In this document: one piece after another, positions 50,166-58,501 of the stretch
How the letters are laid out: each line of letters opens with the position of its first letter
How positions within the stretch are numbered: position 1 is the first letter of the stretch
Assembly: GCA_019911965.1 (NCBI GenBank)
Contig: JAIOJF010000049.1
Span: 37,535-101,534 of the forward strand
Source of the DNA: Paracoccaceae bacterium
GTDB taxonomy: Bacteria > Pseudomonadota > Alphaproteobacteria > Rhodobacterales > Rhodobacteraceae
Reading direction: 5' to 3'
Length of the DNA: 64,000 bases
Position numbers and translations under genes: made by a program
Notes under the pieces: generated by a model
Told to the model about the DNA's origin: nothing
Databases searched by the model: none
The model's input: the letters and a program-made list of their open reading frames with translations, nothing else

Positions 50166-52739
50166 ATGCCCAAAGCGAAACCGCAGATCGAGATTTCCAC
50201 CAGCCGCGCGATGCACCGCTCGCGGGTGCTGAAAGGGCTGCGCCGCCCACTGGTTCTGACCCGTGCCGGAATGGTGACCGAACGGCTGACCCGCGCGTTC
50301 TGGCCGCTCTGGTCCTGGGGTTTCGCAGTCTGGACGGCGCTGGCCTTCGGGTTGCTGGATCATCTTGGCGTCGAACTCGCCTATGTCGCGGCTTTGATCG
50401 GGGCGGGCGGATTGCTGCTGTTTCTGGTGATGGGGCTGCGTGCCTTCCGCTGGCCAAGCGTTGCCGAGGCGGCGGCGCGGCTGGACCGGTCGCTGCCGGG
50501 GCGTCCGTTGACCGCGCTCTGGGACAATCAGGCGGTCGGGGCAGGCGATGCCGCCTCGGTCGCGGTCTGGCAGGCGCATGTTGCGCGGATGGCCGAAGTG
50601 GCAGCGGGCGCGCGCGCGGTCGAGCCTGATCTCAGGATTTCGGATCGAGACCCTTTCGGCTTGCGCTACGTCGCAGCAACCGCGCTGGTGGTTGCGCTGT
50701 TGTTCGGCGCGGCAAGCGACCGGCGTGGCCTGATCGCGGTTCTGGCACCACCCGCCGGGCCGGCAATTGCCTCGGGGCCGGTCTGGGAAGGCTGGATCGA
50801 GCCGCCGCGTTATACCGGGCTGCCGACGATCTATCTGAACGACGTGTCCACCGATACACGCCTGCCGGTGCCGGAAGGTGCACGGGTGACGCTGCGGCTT
50901 TACGGCCAGTCGGATGCGATCCGGCTGGAAGAAACCGTTTCCGGTGCGCCGATGCCGGAAGCAGGCGAAACAGCCCGGACCGAGTTTGACTTTACCATCG
51001 CGCAAAGCGGCACGATTTCCGTGACCGGCGGCACCGACTGGCAGATCGAGATGATCGCGGATGTCGCGCCGCTGGTCGCAGTCACCGGCCCGGTGGATCG
51101 CAGCCCGAACGGTGAAATGCTGCTGACATTCGAGGCCGCCGACGATTACGGCGTCGAATCCGGTGAAATCACCATCAGCCTCGAACTAGAGGCGGTGGAT
51201 CGCCGCTATGGTCTGGCCGCCGATCCCGAACCGCGCCCCGATATCGTGCTGGACCTGCCGATGCCGTTCAGCGGCGATCGCCGGGACTTCACCGATACCA
51301 TAGCTGAAAACCTGGCAGAACATCCCTGGGCGGGCCTGCCGGTTACCCTGCGGCTGCGGGCGGTGGACGCGATCGGCCAGACCGCTTCGGCGGAACCCGA
51401 AAGCATCCTTCTGCCGGGCCGCCGCTTCTTTGATCCGCTGGCCGCCGCCGTGGTCGAGATGCGCCGCGATCTGTTGTGGCAGCGCGGCAATGCCGGGCGG
51501 GTGGCGGAGGTGCTGCGCGCCGTCTCGATCCACCCCGAGGACGTTTTCGACAACCAGACCGCGTTCCTGGTGCTGCGCTCGGCCCTGCGGCGGATCGAGT
51601 ACAACACCATCGGCGGTTCTGCCCTGGACGACGCGGCGCTGGCCGATATCGCCGATCTGTTGTGGCAGGTTGCGCTGTTGATCGAGGATGGCGATCTGTC
51701 GGATGCTGCCGAACGCCTGCGCCGCGCCCAGGAACGCCTGTCGGAGGCGCTGGAAAACGGTGCCACCGAGGAAGAGGTTGCCCGCCTGACCGAGGAATTG
51801 CGCCGCGCTATGCAGGAATATCTGCAACAGATGGCCCGCGAAGCCGAACAGAGCGATGACCGCGATCAGGCGCAAAACGGCGAGCGGCGCGAGATCACCG
51901 CCGATCATTTGCAGCAGATGCTGGAACGGATCGAGGAATTGTTCCGCGAGGGGCGCAACGAGGAAGCCCAGCAATTGCTGCAGCAGTTGAACGAGATTCT
52001 GGAAAACATGCAGGTGACGCGCAGCCAGCGCAGCGATGGTCAGGGCCAGCAGGCGATGCGCGACATGCAGGAAACTTTGCGCAAGCAGCAGGACCTGTCG
52101 GACGATTCGTTCCGCCAGTTGCAGGATCAGTTCAACGGCCAGCGGCAGGGGCAATCGCAGCCCGGCCAGCAGGGCACACCACAGGCCCGCCCCGGCCCGG
52201 GGTCTGAAAACAATGGCGAGGTGCAGCCCGGCGCCCCGCGCGAGCGCGATCTGGCCGAGCGACAGGAAGCCCTGCGCGACATGCTGGAAGAACAGCGCCG
52301 CAACCTGCCCGCCGCCGACAGCGAGGAAGGCCGCGCCGCCCGCGAGGCCCTGCGCCGGGCGGAACGCGCGATGGGCGATGCCCGCGATGCGCTGAACCGG
52401 GGCGATCTGCCGGACGCGCTCGACAATCAGGCCGAGGCGCTGGATGCCTTGCGCGACGGGCTGGATAATCTGGGGCGCGAGATTGCCCGCAATCAGAATG
52501 AAAACATGGGCCGTCAGGGCGATCAGGCGGGCAGCCCCGATCCCGATGCCAGCCGCGATCCCCTGGGCCGCCAGACCGGCACGATCGGGCGGATCGGTAC
52601 GGATGACAGCCTTCTGCCTGGCAGCGATCAATACATGCGCTCACGCGAATTGATGGATGAAATCCGACGCCGCTCGGGCGATCGTTCGCGGCCAAGGATC
52701 GAACTGGACTATCTGGAGCGACTGCTGGACCGGTTTTAG
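50166..52739 (+). CDS. TIGR02302/DUF4175 family membrane protein
   Basis: About 857 residues. Three hydrophobic segments near the N-terminus (about 45-62, 70-92, 165-183) anchor it, followed by a periplasmic beta-rich region and, from about residue 450, a long Gln/Glu/Arg-rich coiled coil and low-complexity tail (QNGERREITADHLQQMLERI onward, then QGQSQPGQQGTPQARPG). The family is confined mostly to alphaproteobacteria and has no assigned role. GTG 50163 immediately precedes ATG 50166, so the start is uncertain by one codon. Convergent with the MJ0042 gene. Confidence 0.8.
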   Translation: MPKAKPQIEISTSRAMHRSRVLKGLRRPLVLTRAGMVTERLTRAFWPLWSWGFAVWTALAFGLLDHLGVELAYVAALIGAGGLLLFLVMGLRAFRWPSVAEAAARLDRSLPGRPLTALWDNQAVGAGDAASVAVWQAHVARMAEVAAGARAVEPDLRISDRDPFGLRYVAATALVVALLFGAASDRRGLIAVLAPPAGPAIASGPVWEGWIEPPRYTGLPTIYLNDVSTDTRLPVPEGARVTLRLYGQSDAIRLEETVSGAPMPEAGETARTEFDFTIAQSGTISVTGGTDWQIEMIADVAPLVAVTGPVDRSPNGEMLLTFEAADDYGVESGEITISLELEAVDRRYGLAADPEPRPDIVLDLPMPFSGDRRDFTDTIAENLAEHPWAGLPVTLRLRAVDAIGQTASAEPESILLPGRRFFDPLAAAVVEMRRDLLWQRGNAGRVAEVLRAVSIHPEDVFDNQTAFLVLRSALRRIEYNTIGGSALDDAALADIADLLWQVALLIEDGDLSDAAERLRRAQERLSEALENGATEEEVARLTEELRRAMQEYLQQMAREAEQSDDRDQAQNGERREITADHLQQMLERIEELFREGRNEEAQQLLQQLNEILENMQVTRSQRSDGQGQQAMRDMQETLRKQQDLSDDSFRQLQDQFNGQRQGQSQPGQQGTPQARPGPGSENNGEVQPGAPRERDLAERQEALRDMLEEQRRNLPAADSEEGRAAREALRRAERAMGDARDALNRGDLPDALDNQAEALDALRDGLDNLGREIARNQNENMGRQGDQAGSPDPDASRDPLGRQTGTIGRIGTDDSLLPGSDQYMRSRELMDEIRRRSGDRSRPRIELDYLERLLDRF

Positions 52740-52751
52740 GTTCGCAAGACT

Positions 52752-53681
52752 TCAGCCAGCAATCAGGTCACGCACCATCACGACCAATTTGTCAACCGAA
52801 CTGGCCAGACCATGCCGCGCCACATCGACCAGCGCGGTATATTGCTCCAGCACCGGCGCGGCTGCGGGTATTGCGCCGACGATCTGCGCCTCCAGCGCGT
52901 AGACGGCCACCAGCACAAGGCACAGAAGGATCGCCAGGTAATGTCCGAACCGCCCGCCGCCGCCGCGTATCTGATCTTCGTAATCCTCGTCTTCGTCGTC
53001 TTCCGGGGTGTCCTCGCTGGCGATTGCGGTGCGCAACGAGGATTTCAGGGCATCGACATCCGGTCGCCCCGGCCGGTCCCCGGCAGGGCGGGCGGGCCGT
53101 TCGGGCCGCTTTGGCGCGACGGGTGCATCTGGTGCGGGCGTGTCTTCCTCGCCAGCGGCGGACAGGTGCAGGCGGCGGCCACGCTCACCGGATTCTGCGA
53201 CCGGGGCGCGAATGCTGCGGGGGCGCGAAACCGGCGCTTCGTCGTCCGCCTCGGCGCTGGATTGATGCATGAGGTCCGGCTGTTCCTCGACCAGATCATC
53301 GTCATGATCGGTGTCCGTGATTTCACCGCGCCGGACGGCGGCATCATGCTCGGCTTCGCGGCGCAGGATATCCAGAACCGAGGGATCGGCGGCGGCGGCC
53401 TGTGGCCGGGCCGGGCGGCGCGGATCGGGTTCCTCGTCGTCAGGATCGGACGCGTCCCATTGCGGGGCGGGATCGCGCTGGTCGTCCTCGTCCTCGTATT
53501 CGTCTTCATATTCAGGTTCGGGCGGAGGTGGCGGTGCGGCATGTTCCTTGCGCAAGCCGGTGACGCGCTTTTGGAACCATGTATTGCCGCAGCTTGCGCA
53601 TTGCACATCGCGGCCCGCCTCGGGGATGGCGCTGCTGTCCACTTCGTATTGTGCCGCGCATTTCGGGCAAACCAGACGCAT
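52752..53681 (-). CDS. Zinc-ribbon (MJ0042) domain membrane protein
   Basis: 309 residues. N-terminal zinc finger with C5-C8 and C29-C32 spacing (CPKCAAQY and CASCGNTW), a long acidic, proline-rich disordered centre (EPEYEDEYEDEDDQRD and similar), then one transmembrane helix (about 250-270, HYLAILLCLVLVAVYALEA) and a short C-terminus. Such proteins occur next to ftsE in alphaproteobacteria. Divergent from ftsE; function unknown. Start 53681 is set by the MRLVCPKC N-terminus. Confidence 0.75.
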   Translation of the reverse strand: MRLVCPKCAAQYEVDSSAIPEAGRDVQCASCGNTWFQKRVTGLRKEHAAPPPPPEPEYEDEYEDEDDQRDPAPQWDASDPDDEEPDPRRPARPQAAAADPSVLDILRREAEHDAAVRRGEITDTDHDDDLVEEQPDLMHQSSAEADDEAPVSRPRSIRAPVAESGERGRRLHLSAAGEEDTPAPDAPVAPKRPERPARPAGDRPGRPDVDALKSSLRTAIASEDTPEDDEDEDYEDQIRGGGGRFGHYLAILLCLVLVAVYALEAQIVGAIPAAAPVLEQYTALVDVARHGLASSVDKLVVMVRDLIAG

Positions 53682-53863
53682 CCGACCTCCCTTTCGAGGA
53701 TTGGTTCCGCTCGTATTCCGGGCGATTCGACCTGAAAGCCGACCGCCGCTCCAACCCCTTGTAGCGGGGCCAGCGCAGCATTCCAAGTATCTGGTATTCC
53801 AGTCAGAGATTGCAACCAGCGCGCTGCTGGGTGAATAATGCCCAAGATGAATCGGAGCACGCG

Positions 53864-54541
53864 GTGATCGAACTGGAAAGTGTCGCCTATTCGTATGGCG
53901 GCGGCGATATCCTGTCGGATGTGAACCTGCGCCTTGCGCCGGGCTCGTTCCACTTCCTGACCGGCCCGTCGGGATCGGGCAAGACCACGCTTCTGCGGCT
54001 TTGCTACATGGAGCTTCTGCCCAGCGTCGGCACCGTGCGTATCCTCGATACGGATGTGCGCGACATGAGCCGGGACCAGGTGGCGGCGACGCGGCGGCGG
54101 ATCGGCATCGTGCATCAGGATTGCAAGTTTCTGGATCATCTGGACCTGCAGGAAAACATCGCGCTGCCGCTCAGCGTTGCCGGGCGCGATATCGAGGGTG
54201 AGCGCGACAATCTGGAAGAACTGATGTCCTGGGTCGGGCTGACCGGGCAGAAACACAACCGCCCGCCGCAATTATCGGGCGGCGAGCGTCAGCGTGCGGC
54301 GCTGGCCCGTGCGGTGATCATGTCGCCCGATGTCATCATCGCGGATGAACCGACCGGCAATATTGACTGGGAAATGGCGCTTCGGCTGCTGAAACTGCTG
54401 GTCGAGTTGAACCGCATGGGCAAGACCATCCTGATCGCCACCCATGACATGAACCTGATCCGAAACGCCAAAAGCCAGACGGCGGCGCGGGTTCTCAGGC
54501 TGCATAACGGCCGGTTGCAACTGGCGGGTGCGGATTTGTGA
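53864..54541 (+). CDS. ftsE: Cell division ATP-binding protein FtsE
   Basis: 225 residues. ABC ATPase: Walker A GPSGSGKTT at 34-42, signature LSGGERQR, Walker B VIIADEPTGN. With FtsX it controls peptidoglycan hydrolases at the division site. I use GTG 53864, with GGAG at 53854-53857 six bases upstream; the in-frame extension to 53810 lacks support. Overlaps ftsX by GTGA. Confidence 0.93.
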   Translation: MIELESVAYSYGGGDILSDVNLRLAPGSFHFLTGPSGSGKTTLLRLCYMELLPSVGTVRILDTDVRDMSRDQVAATRRRIGIVHQDCKFLDHLDLQENIALPLSVAGRDIEGERDNLEELMSWVGLTGQKHNRPPQLSGGERQRAALARAVIMSPDVIIADEPTGNIDWEMALRLLKLLVELNRMGKTILIATHDMNLIRNAKSQTAARVLRLHNGRLQLAGADL

Positions 54542-55443
54542 GGGCGATTCTGGAAATGCTGCGCACGCTTCTGGCCGGGGACCGCAAGGCCGACCGGGTG
54601 GTGCCGCCTTCGGGCTACACGGCGCGGCTGACCACCTTTACCGCCGGTGCGATGGCGTTCCTGGCGGTGTTCGCGCTGGCGCTGTCGCTGGCGACCGGGC
54701 GGCTGGCGGACCGGTGGTCCGATGAACTGGCGCGCACCGCCACGGTGCGGATTTCCGCGCCGCAGGGGCAGATGGAGGCCCAGGCACAGGCGGTGATGCG
54801 GGTGCTGGACACCACGCCCGGAATCAGTGCCGCGCGGATGCTGAGCGACGAGGAACAGCGCCGCCTGCTGGAACCCTGGTTCGGCCCCGACCTGCCGCTG
54901 GACACTTTGCCGATCCCGCGCCTGATCGAGGTGATCGAGGATGGCAACGGCCCGGATATCGACGGCCTGCGCCTGCGCCTTGCCGCCGAGGCCCCCGGCG
55001 CGGTGTTCGACGATCACACCCGCTGGCGGCGACCGCTGGTCGATGCGGCAACGCGCCTGCGCCTGCTGGCGGCGGTATCGGTGGCGCTGATCGCCCTGTC
55101 CACCGCCGCGATGATCACGCTGGCCGCCAATGCCGCATTGTCGGCCAATGCCACGGTGATCACGGTGCTTCGGCTGGTTGGCGCGCGTGACTCCTATATC
55201 GCCCGCGCCTTCGTCAGGCGCTTCACCCTGCGCGCCTTTGCCGGTGCCGCCATCGGCACAGGCGCGGCACTGGTGGGCGTGATGCTGCTGCCGTCCGCCG
55301 CCGCCGAGGGCGCGTTCCTGACCGGCCTTGGCTTTCGCGGCTGGCACTGGCTGCTGCCCCTCCTGATCCCGCCCCTGTCGGCCATCGTCGCCTTCTGGTC
55401 GACCCGCGCTGCCGCTTTCCGTGTGCTGAAAGGACTGACCTGA
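54538..55443 (+). CDS. ftsX: Cell division protein FtsX
   Basis: 301 residues. Four transmembrane segments (about 35-55, 180-205, 225-250, 265-290) with a periplasmic loop between the first two, as in FtsX. GTG start overlaps the ftsE stop. Its stop overlaps the acyltransferase start (TGATG). Weak sequence conservation is normal for FtsX. Confidence 0.9.
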   Translation: MRAILEMLRTLLAGDRKADRVVPPSGYTARLTTFTAGAMAFLAVFALALSLATGRLADRWSDELARTATVRISAPQGQMEAQAQAVMRVLDTTPGISAARMLSDEEQRRLLEPWFGPDLPLDTLPIPRLIEVIEDGNGPDIDGLRLRLAAEAPGAVFDDHTRWRRPLVDAATRLRLLAAVSVALIALSTAAMITLAANAALSANATVITVLRLVGARDSYIARAFVRRFTLRAFAGAAIGTGAALVGVMLLPSAAAEGAFLTGLGFRGWHWLLPLLIPPLSAIVAFWSTRAAAFRVLKGLT

Positions 55444-56189
55444 TGCGCTATGCCCTGCAATACTGCCTTTCGCTGATCTTCATCGGACAGATGTATGTGA
55501 TGATGCTGCTGATGGGGATATTCTTCTTTCCGCTGGCGGTGATCTCGCGTGAAAACGCGGTCTGGGGGGTGCATACCTATACGCGCTGGGTGCGCTGGAC
55601 GGCATCCTGGATGATCGGCCTGAAATCCGAGGTTCGCGGGCCAGTGCCGGACGGCGAGGTGATCGTCTGCCCCAAGCACCAGTCGTTCTTTGACATCATC
55701 ATCATCGTTTCGGTTCTGCCGCGCCCGCGCTTCATCATGAAGGCGGAACTGAAATGGGCGCCGATCCTTGGCTATTTCGGGTTTCGCATCGGCTGCGTGC
55801 CGGTCAACCGGGGCAAGGGGGCCAAGGCGATCAAGCAGATGGTGGACGGGGTCGAGAAGATGCGCGATTTCCCCGGCCAGTTGATCATCTATCCGCAAGG
55901 CACCCGCGTCGCGCCGGGGGTGAAGAGAACGTACAAGATCGGTTCGGGCGTGCTGTATGAGGGGCTGGGCCAGCCTTGTGTTCCGGCGGCCACCAATGTC
56001 GGCGTGTTCTGGCCCCGCCACGGCATCTATCGCCGCCCCGGACTTGCGGTGGTCGAGTTCCTGCCGGTGATCGAACCGGGGCTGGCGGTTGAGGCCTTCA
56101 TGCAGCACCTGGAAGAGGTGGTGGAACGCCATTCCGACCGGCTGATGCAGGAGGCCGGTTTCGACGTGGAAAACGCAAGATGGCCGTGA
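55443..56189 (+). CDS. 1-acyl-sn-glycerol-3-phosphate acyltransferase (PlsC-like)
   Basis: 248 residues. Signature H79-x4-D84 (KHQSFFD), PVNRGKG and YPQGTR are the four-motif pattern of lysophosphatidic acid acyltransferases, which make phosphatidate. One or two N-terminal membrane helices (about 5-35). Overlaps ftsX by one base and the next gene by 10 bases, so it belongs to the ftsEX transcript. Confidence 0.9.
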   Translation: MRYALQYCLSLIFIGQMYVMMLLMGIFFFPLAVISRENAVWGVHTYTRWVRWTASWMIGLKSEVRGPVPDGEVIVCPKHQSFFDIIIIVSVLPRPRFIMKAELKWAPILGYFGFRIGCVPVNRGKGAKAIKQMVDGVEKMRDFPGQLIIYPQGTRVAPGVKRTYKIGSGVLYEGLGQPCVPAATNVGVFWPRHGIYRRPGLAVVEFLPVIEPGLAVEAFMQHLEEVVERHSDRLMQEAGFDVENARWP

Positions 56190-56800
56190 AATACCTGGAC
56201 GACCTCGCTGAACTGGAGGCGATTTACGGTGCGCCGGTGCCCGCGTCTCTGGTCAAGGTCGCGGATCACCTGACGCCGGAATACCGCGCCTGGATCATGG
56301 CGTCGCGGTTCTGCATCCTGTCAACCGTCGGCCCCGACGGCACCGACGCCACGCCGCGCGGCGATGACCGGCCGGTAGTGGCGGAACTGGACGCGCGCAC
56401 ATTGGCGCTGCCCGACTGGGCCGGTAACAACCGGATCGACAGCCTGCGCAACCTGATCGCCGATCCGCGCTGCTCGCTTCTGTTCATGGTGCCGGGGTCC
56501 AACAACGTGGTGCGCATCAACGGCAGCGCCCGGATCACCGCTGATGAGGGATTGCGCGACCGCTTCGCCAGGGCCGGCAAACGCCCCCGCTCGGTTCTGG
56601 TAATCGCGATTGCGGAGGTCTATGTGCAATGCGCCAAAGCGCTGATGCGCTCGGGACTGTGGGAGGGCGGAGCCAACGCGCCGGATGTGCCGAGCGTCGG
56701 CACGATCCTGAAGGCGATGTCCGGCGGTACCGAGGGCGGCGCGGAATACGACAAGGGCTATGCGGCGCGGGCGGCAAGGCAATTGTGGGTGCGTGAATAG
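56180..56800 (+). CDS. FMN-binding pyridoxamine 5'-phosphate oxidase-like protein
   Basis: 206 residues with the split-barrel PPOX fold: FCILSTVGPDGTDATPRGD, LALPDWAGNNRIDSLRNLI and SLLFMVPGSNNVVRINGSARI. The pattern matches the MSMEG_1061-type FMN-dependent group rather than PdxH. Reaction unknown. Starts inside the end of the acyltransferase gene. It is the last core gene before a 257-base gap (56801-57057) in which I see nothing recognisable. Confidence 0.8.
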   Translation: MAVKYLDDLAELEAIYGAPVPASLVKVADHLTPEYRAWIMASRFCILSTVGPDGTDATPRGDDRPVVAELDARTLALPDWAGNNRIDSLRNLIADPRCSLLFMVPGSNNVVRINGSARITADEGLRDRFARAGKRPRSVLVIAIAEVYVQCAKALMRSGLWEGGANAPDVPSVGTILKAMSGGTEGGAEYDKGYAARAARQLWVRE

Positions 56801-57057
56801 GACTGCAAAAGGTCCGGAAACATGAAGGCCCGCCGCTGATATCCTTGATGGCCGCCCTCACTGAAACTGCACAGAAGGCGAACCCCGGGCCAAAAAACGC
56901 CATTGTCAGCGCGGTCCTGGTTCGCTCGCAACAAATCGACCCAGCAAACCGGCCTGAGCAATAAACTTGCTCGCGGCTCGAAACGGCGTCAGACTGCTGC
57001 GGGAACCAGTCCATGATCGGATAATCCGATCTGAATTGAACCGCAGGAGGGAACATC

Positions 57058-57438
57058 ATGTCGAAACTTGTGAAGATTGTTTTGGTTCTTGTCATTCTGG
57101 GTCTGGGTGCCGGTGGCGCCTATTTCTGGAGCCAGGGCCAGAGTGGCGAAGGCTCGCAGGCGGCCAATTCCATGACTATCCAGTTTGGCAACAATTCATA
57201 TGATGCCCTGAAGTCGGTAAGGATTTCACCGGCAGGAGCCGACGCGTTCGTGGACATACCGTTGCCAAACGGGACGCTCGGGGCCGGCGAGTTTTATGCC
57301 CACACAATTGCGGATGGGAGGACGATCTGTAACTACGATCTCCACGCCACAAAGGAAAAAGGACCTTCCGCAAAGTTCAATAACGTCAACCTGTGCGAAG
57401 AGACCTTTTATCACTTTGAGGATGTAGGATACGAATAA
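57058..57438 (+). CDS. Hypothetical small membrane-anchored protein
   Basis: 126 residues. One N-terminal hydrophobic helix (about 5-25, IVLVLVILGLGAGGAYFW) then a soluble part exported by inference, with two cysteines (in TICNYDLHATKEKG and NLCEETFYHFEDVGYE). It has a good ribosome-binding site (AGGAGGG 5 bases before ATG). No family recognised. It is the last gene left of the tRNA-Pro fragment. Confidence 0.6.
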   Translation: MSKLVKIVLVLVILGLGAGGAYFWSQGQSGEGSQAANSMTIQFGNNSYDALKSVRISPAGADAFVDIPLPNGTLGAGEFYAHTIADGRTICNYDLHATKEKGPSAKFNNVNLCEETFYHFEDVGYE

Positions 57439-57535
57439 GTCCTCACGCCGTTACAAGCTTTATCAGCCAGGCGTCGGCATCGGCTTGAATCACTGCGGCT
57501 GGTTTTCGGGAGAGGCAGAGAGGGCCTTGTTTCAT

Positions 57536-57583
57536 TGGTCGGAGTGAGAGGATTCGAACCTCCGGCCCCTGCCTCCCGAAGGC
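57536..57583 (-). other. 3' half of a tRNA-Pro gene, probable att site
   Basis: Read leftward: GCCTTCGGGAGGCAG (3' side of an anticodon arm; loop TTCGGGA, anticodon CGG), variable loop, T-arm GGAGGTTCGAATCCTCT, acceptor strand CACTCCG, discriminator A, encoded CCA at 57538-57536. The D-arm and 5' acceptor strand are absent; upstream sequence does not fit a tRNA. This is what an integrase leaves as the distal direct repeat when it uses the anticodon-to-3' half of tRNA-Pro. The sequence on its right is AT-richer than the core. Confidence 0.7.
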
Positions 57584-57939
57584 GAGTTCCTTGGTAAGAA
57601 CCCAATAAAATATGGCTCCTAAAAGTAAGTTGACGCTTAATAACGACTGCTACTGGCAGAATAACGTTGCGGTTTCATTGCGGACAGATCGCGCAAAACG
57701 CCCTTACTAATTTTTGGATATGACCATTTTTGTGAAGTGGGTTGCCACTGCTTCATCGCTGGGCCGGGGCTAGTCGCAGAGCGTGCGGAACTAATTCGCA
57801 TGCGCAGCAAATACTGCTACTTGCGCGTCGATCTGGGTAACGTGATCCATGATTTGGTCCCATGCTTGCATGAACTAGCCCGCCCTTTCGACCGGACACT
57901 CGGGCATAAGCAAGGAGGCGTAGGGATAACCCAAAGCAC

Positions 57940-58290
57940 GTGCCCATATCTGAGACTGAGATCATCATCGATGGCAGCCGTCTGCGCCGCTGGGCCTCCA
58001 CTGAAAGGCTGCGGATCGTGGAGGATACGTTTGACGACCGAGCTAGTATTTCGGTTATCGCTCGCCGCAATGACGTCGCCCCCAACCTGCATTATCGTTG
58101 GCATAGGCCTATGCTTGAAGGATGAAGTGTTGCCGTGCCCGAGGACGATGACGTCACCAGCAACAAGGTTGTCCGCCAGATGGAGGACTGTATCCGCGAG
58201 TTCGAACGCATGCTTGGCCGCAAGACGTTGGAGGCCGAGATCCCGCGGGAGGCGCTGGATACGTTCTCAGGGCTATCCTGCCCTGTCTAG
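57940..58290 (+). pseudogene. IS3-family transposase OrfA, interrupted and truncated
   Basis: A GTG-led frame gives a helix-turn-helix (PF01527-like) sequence: RLRRWASTERLRIVEDTF, ASISVIARRNDVAPNLHYRW, then MLEG. A TGA stop at 58123-58125 follows where OrfA proteins usually have glycine; the same frame then goes on with SVAVPEDDDVTSNKVVRQM and IREFERMLGRKTLEAEIPRE, the leucine-zipper end of OrfA. It ends at 58290, and no OrfB follows. A nonsense mutation plus loss of the remainder makes it inactive. Confidence 0.7.
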
Positions 58291-58501
58291 AGTTCATCGC
58301 ATCTGTGGCTTGGAAGGCAATAAACTTGTTGCATCAATCAATGAAAGGCAAAACCTGAACGTCTAGAAGATATCGTTACCACAATCGACCCCAAGAGATG
58401 CCAAGCTAGATAATTCGTGGACTATTCCCAGCCAATCCAAGCCCCATCCTTGCCTTAAAATCATTGGTGAAATTCCCTGGTCGGAAACTCGGCGAGCCGA
58501 C

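Noticed and set aside
53810..53863. Upstream extension of ftsE to an ATG at 53810
   Set aside because: The added residues do not resemble FtsE, and a good ribosome-binding site precedes GTG 53864.
57536..57610. A complete tRNA-Pro gene on the minus strand
   Set aside because: The 5' acceptor strand and D-arm are missing; only the anticodon-to-CCA half matches.
57737..58366. A 209-codon open frame over the IS remnant
   Set aside because: It is out of frame with the recognisable OrfA sequence and has no family features.
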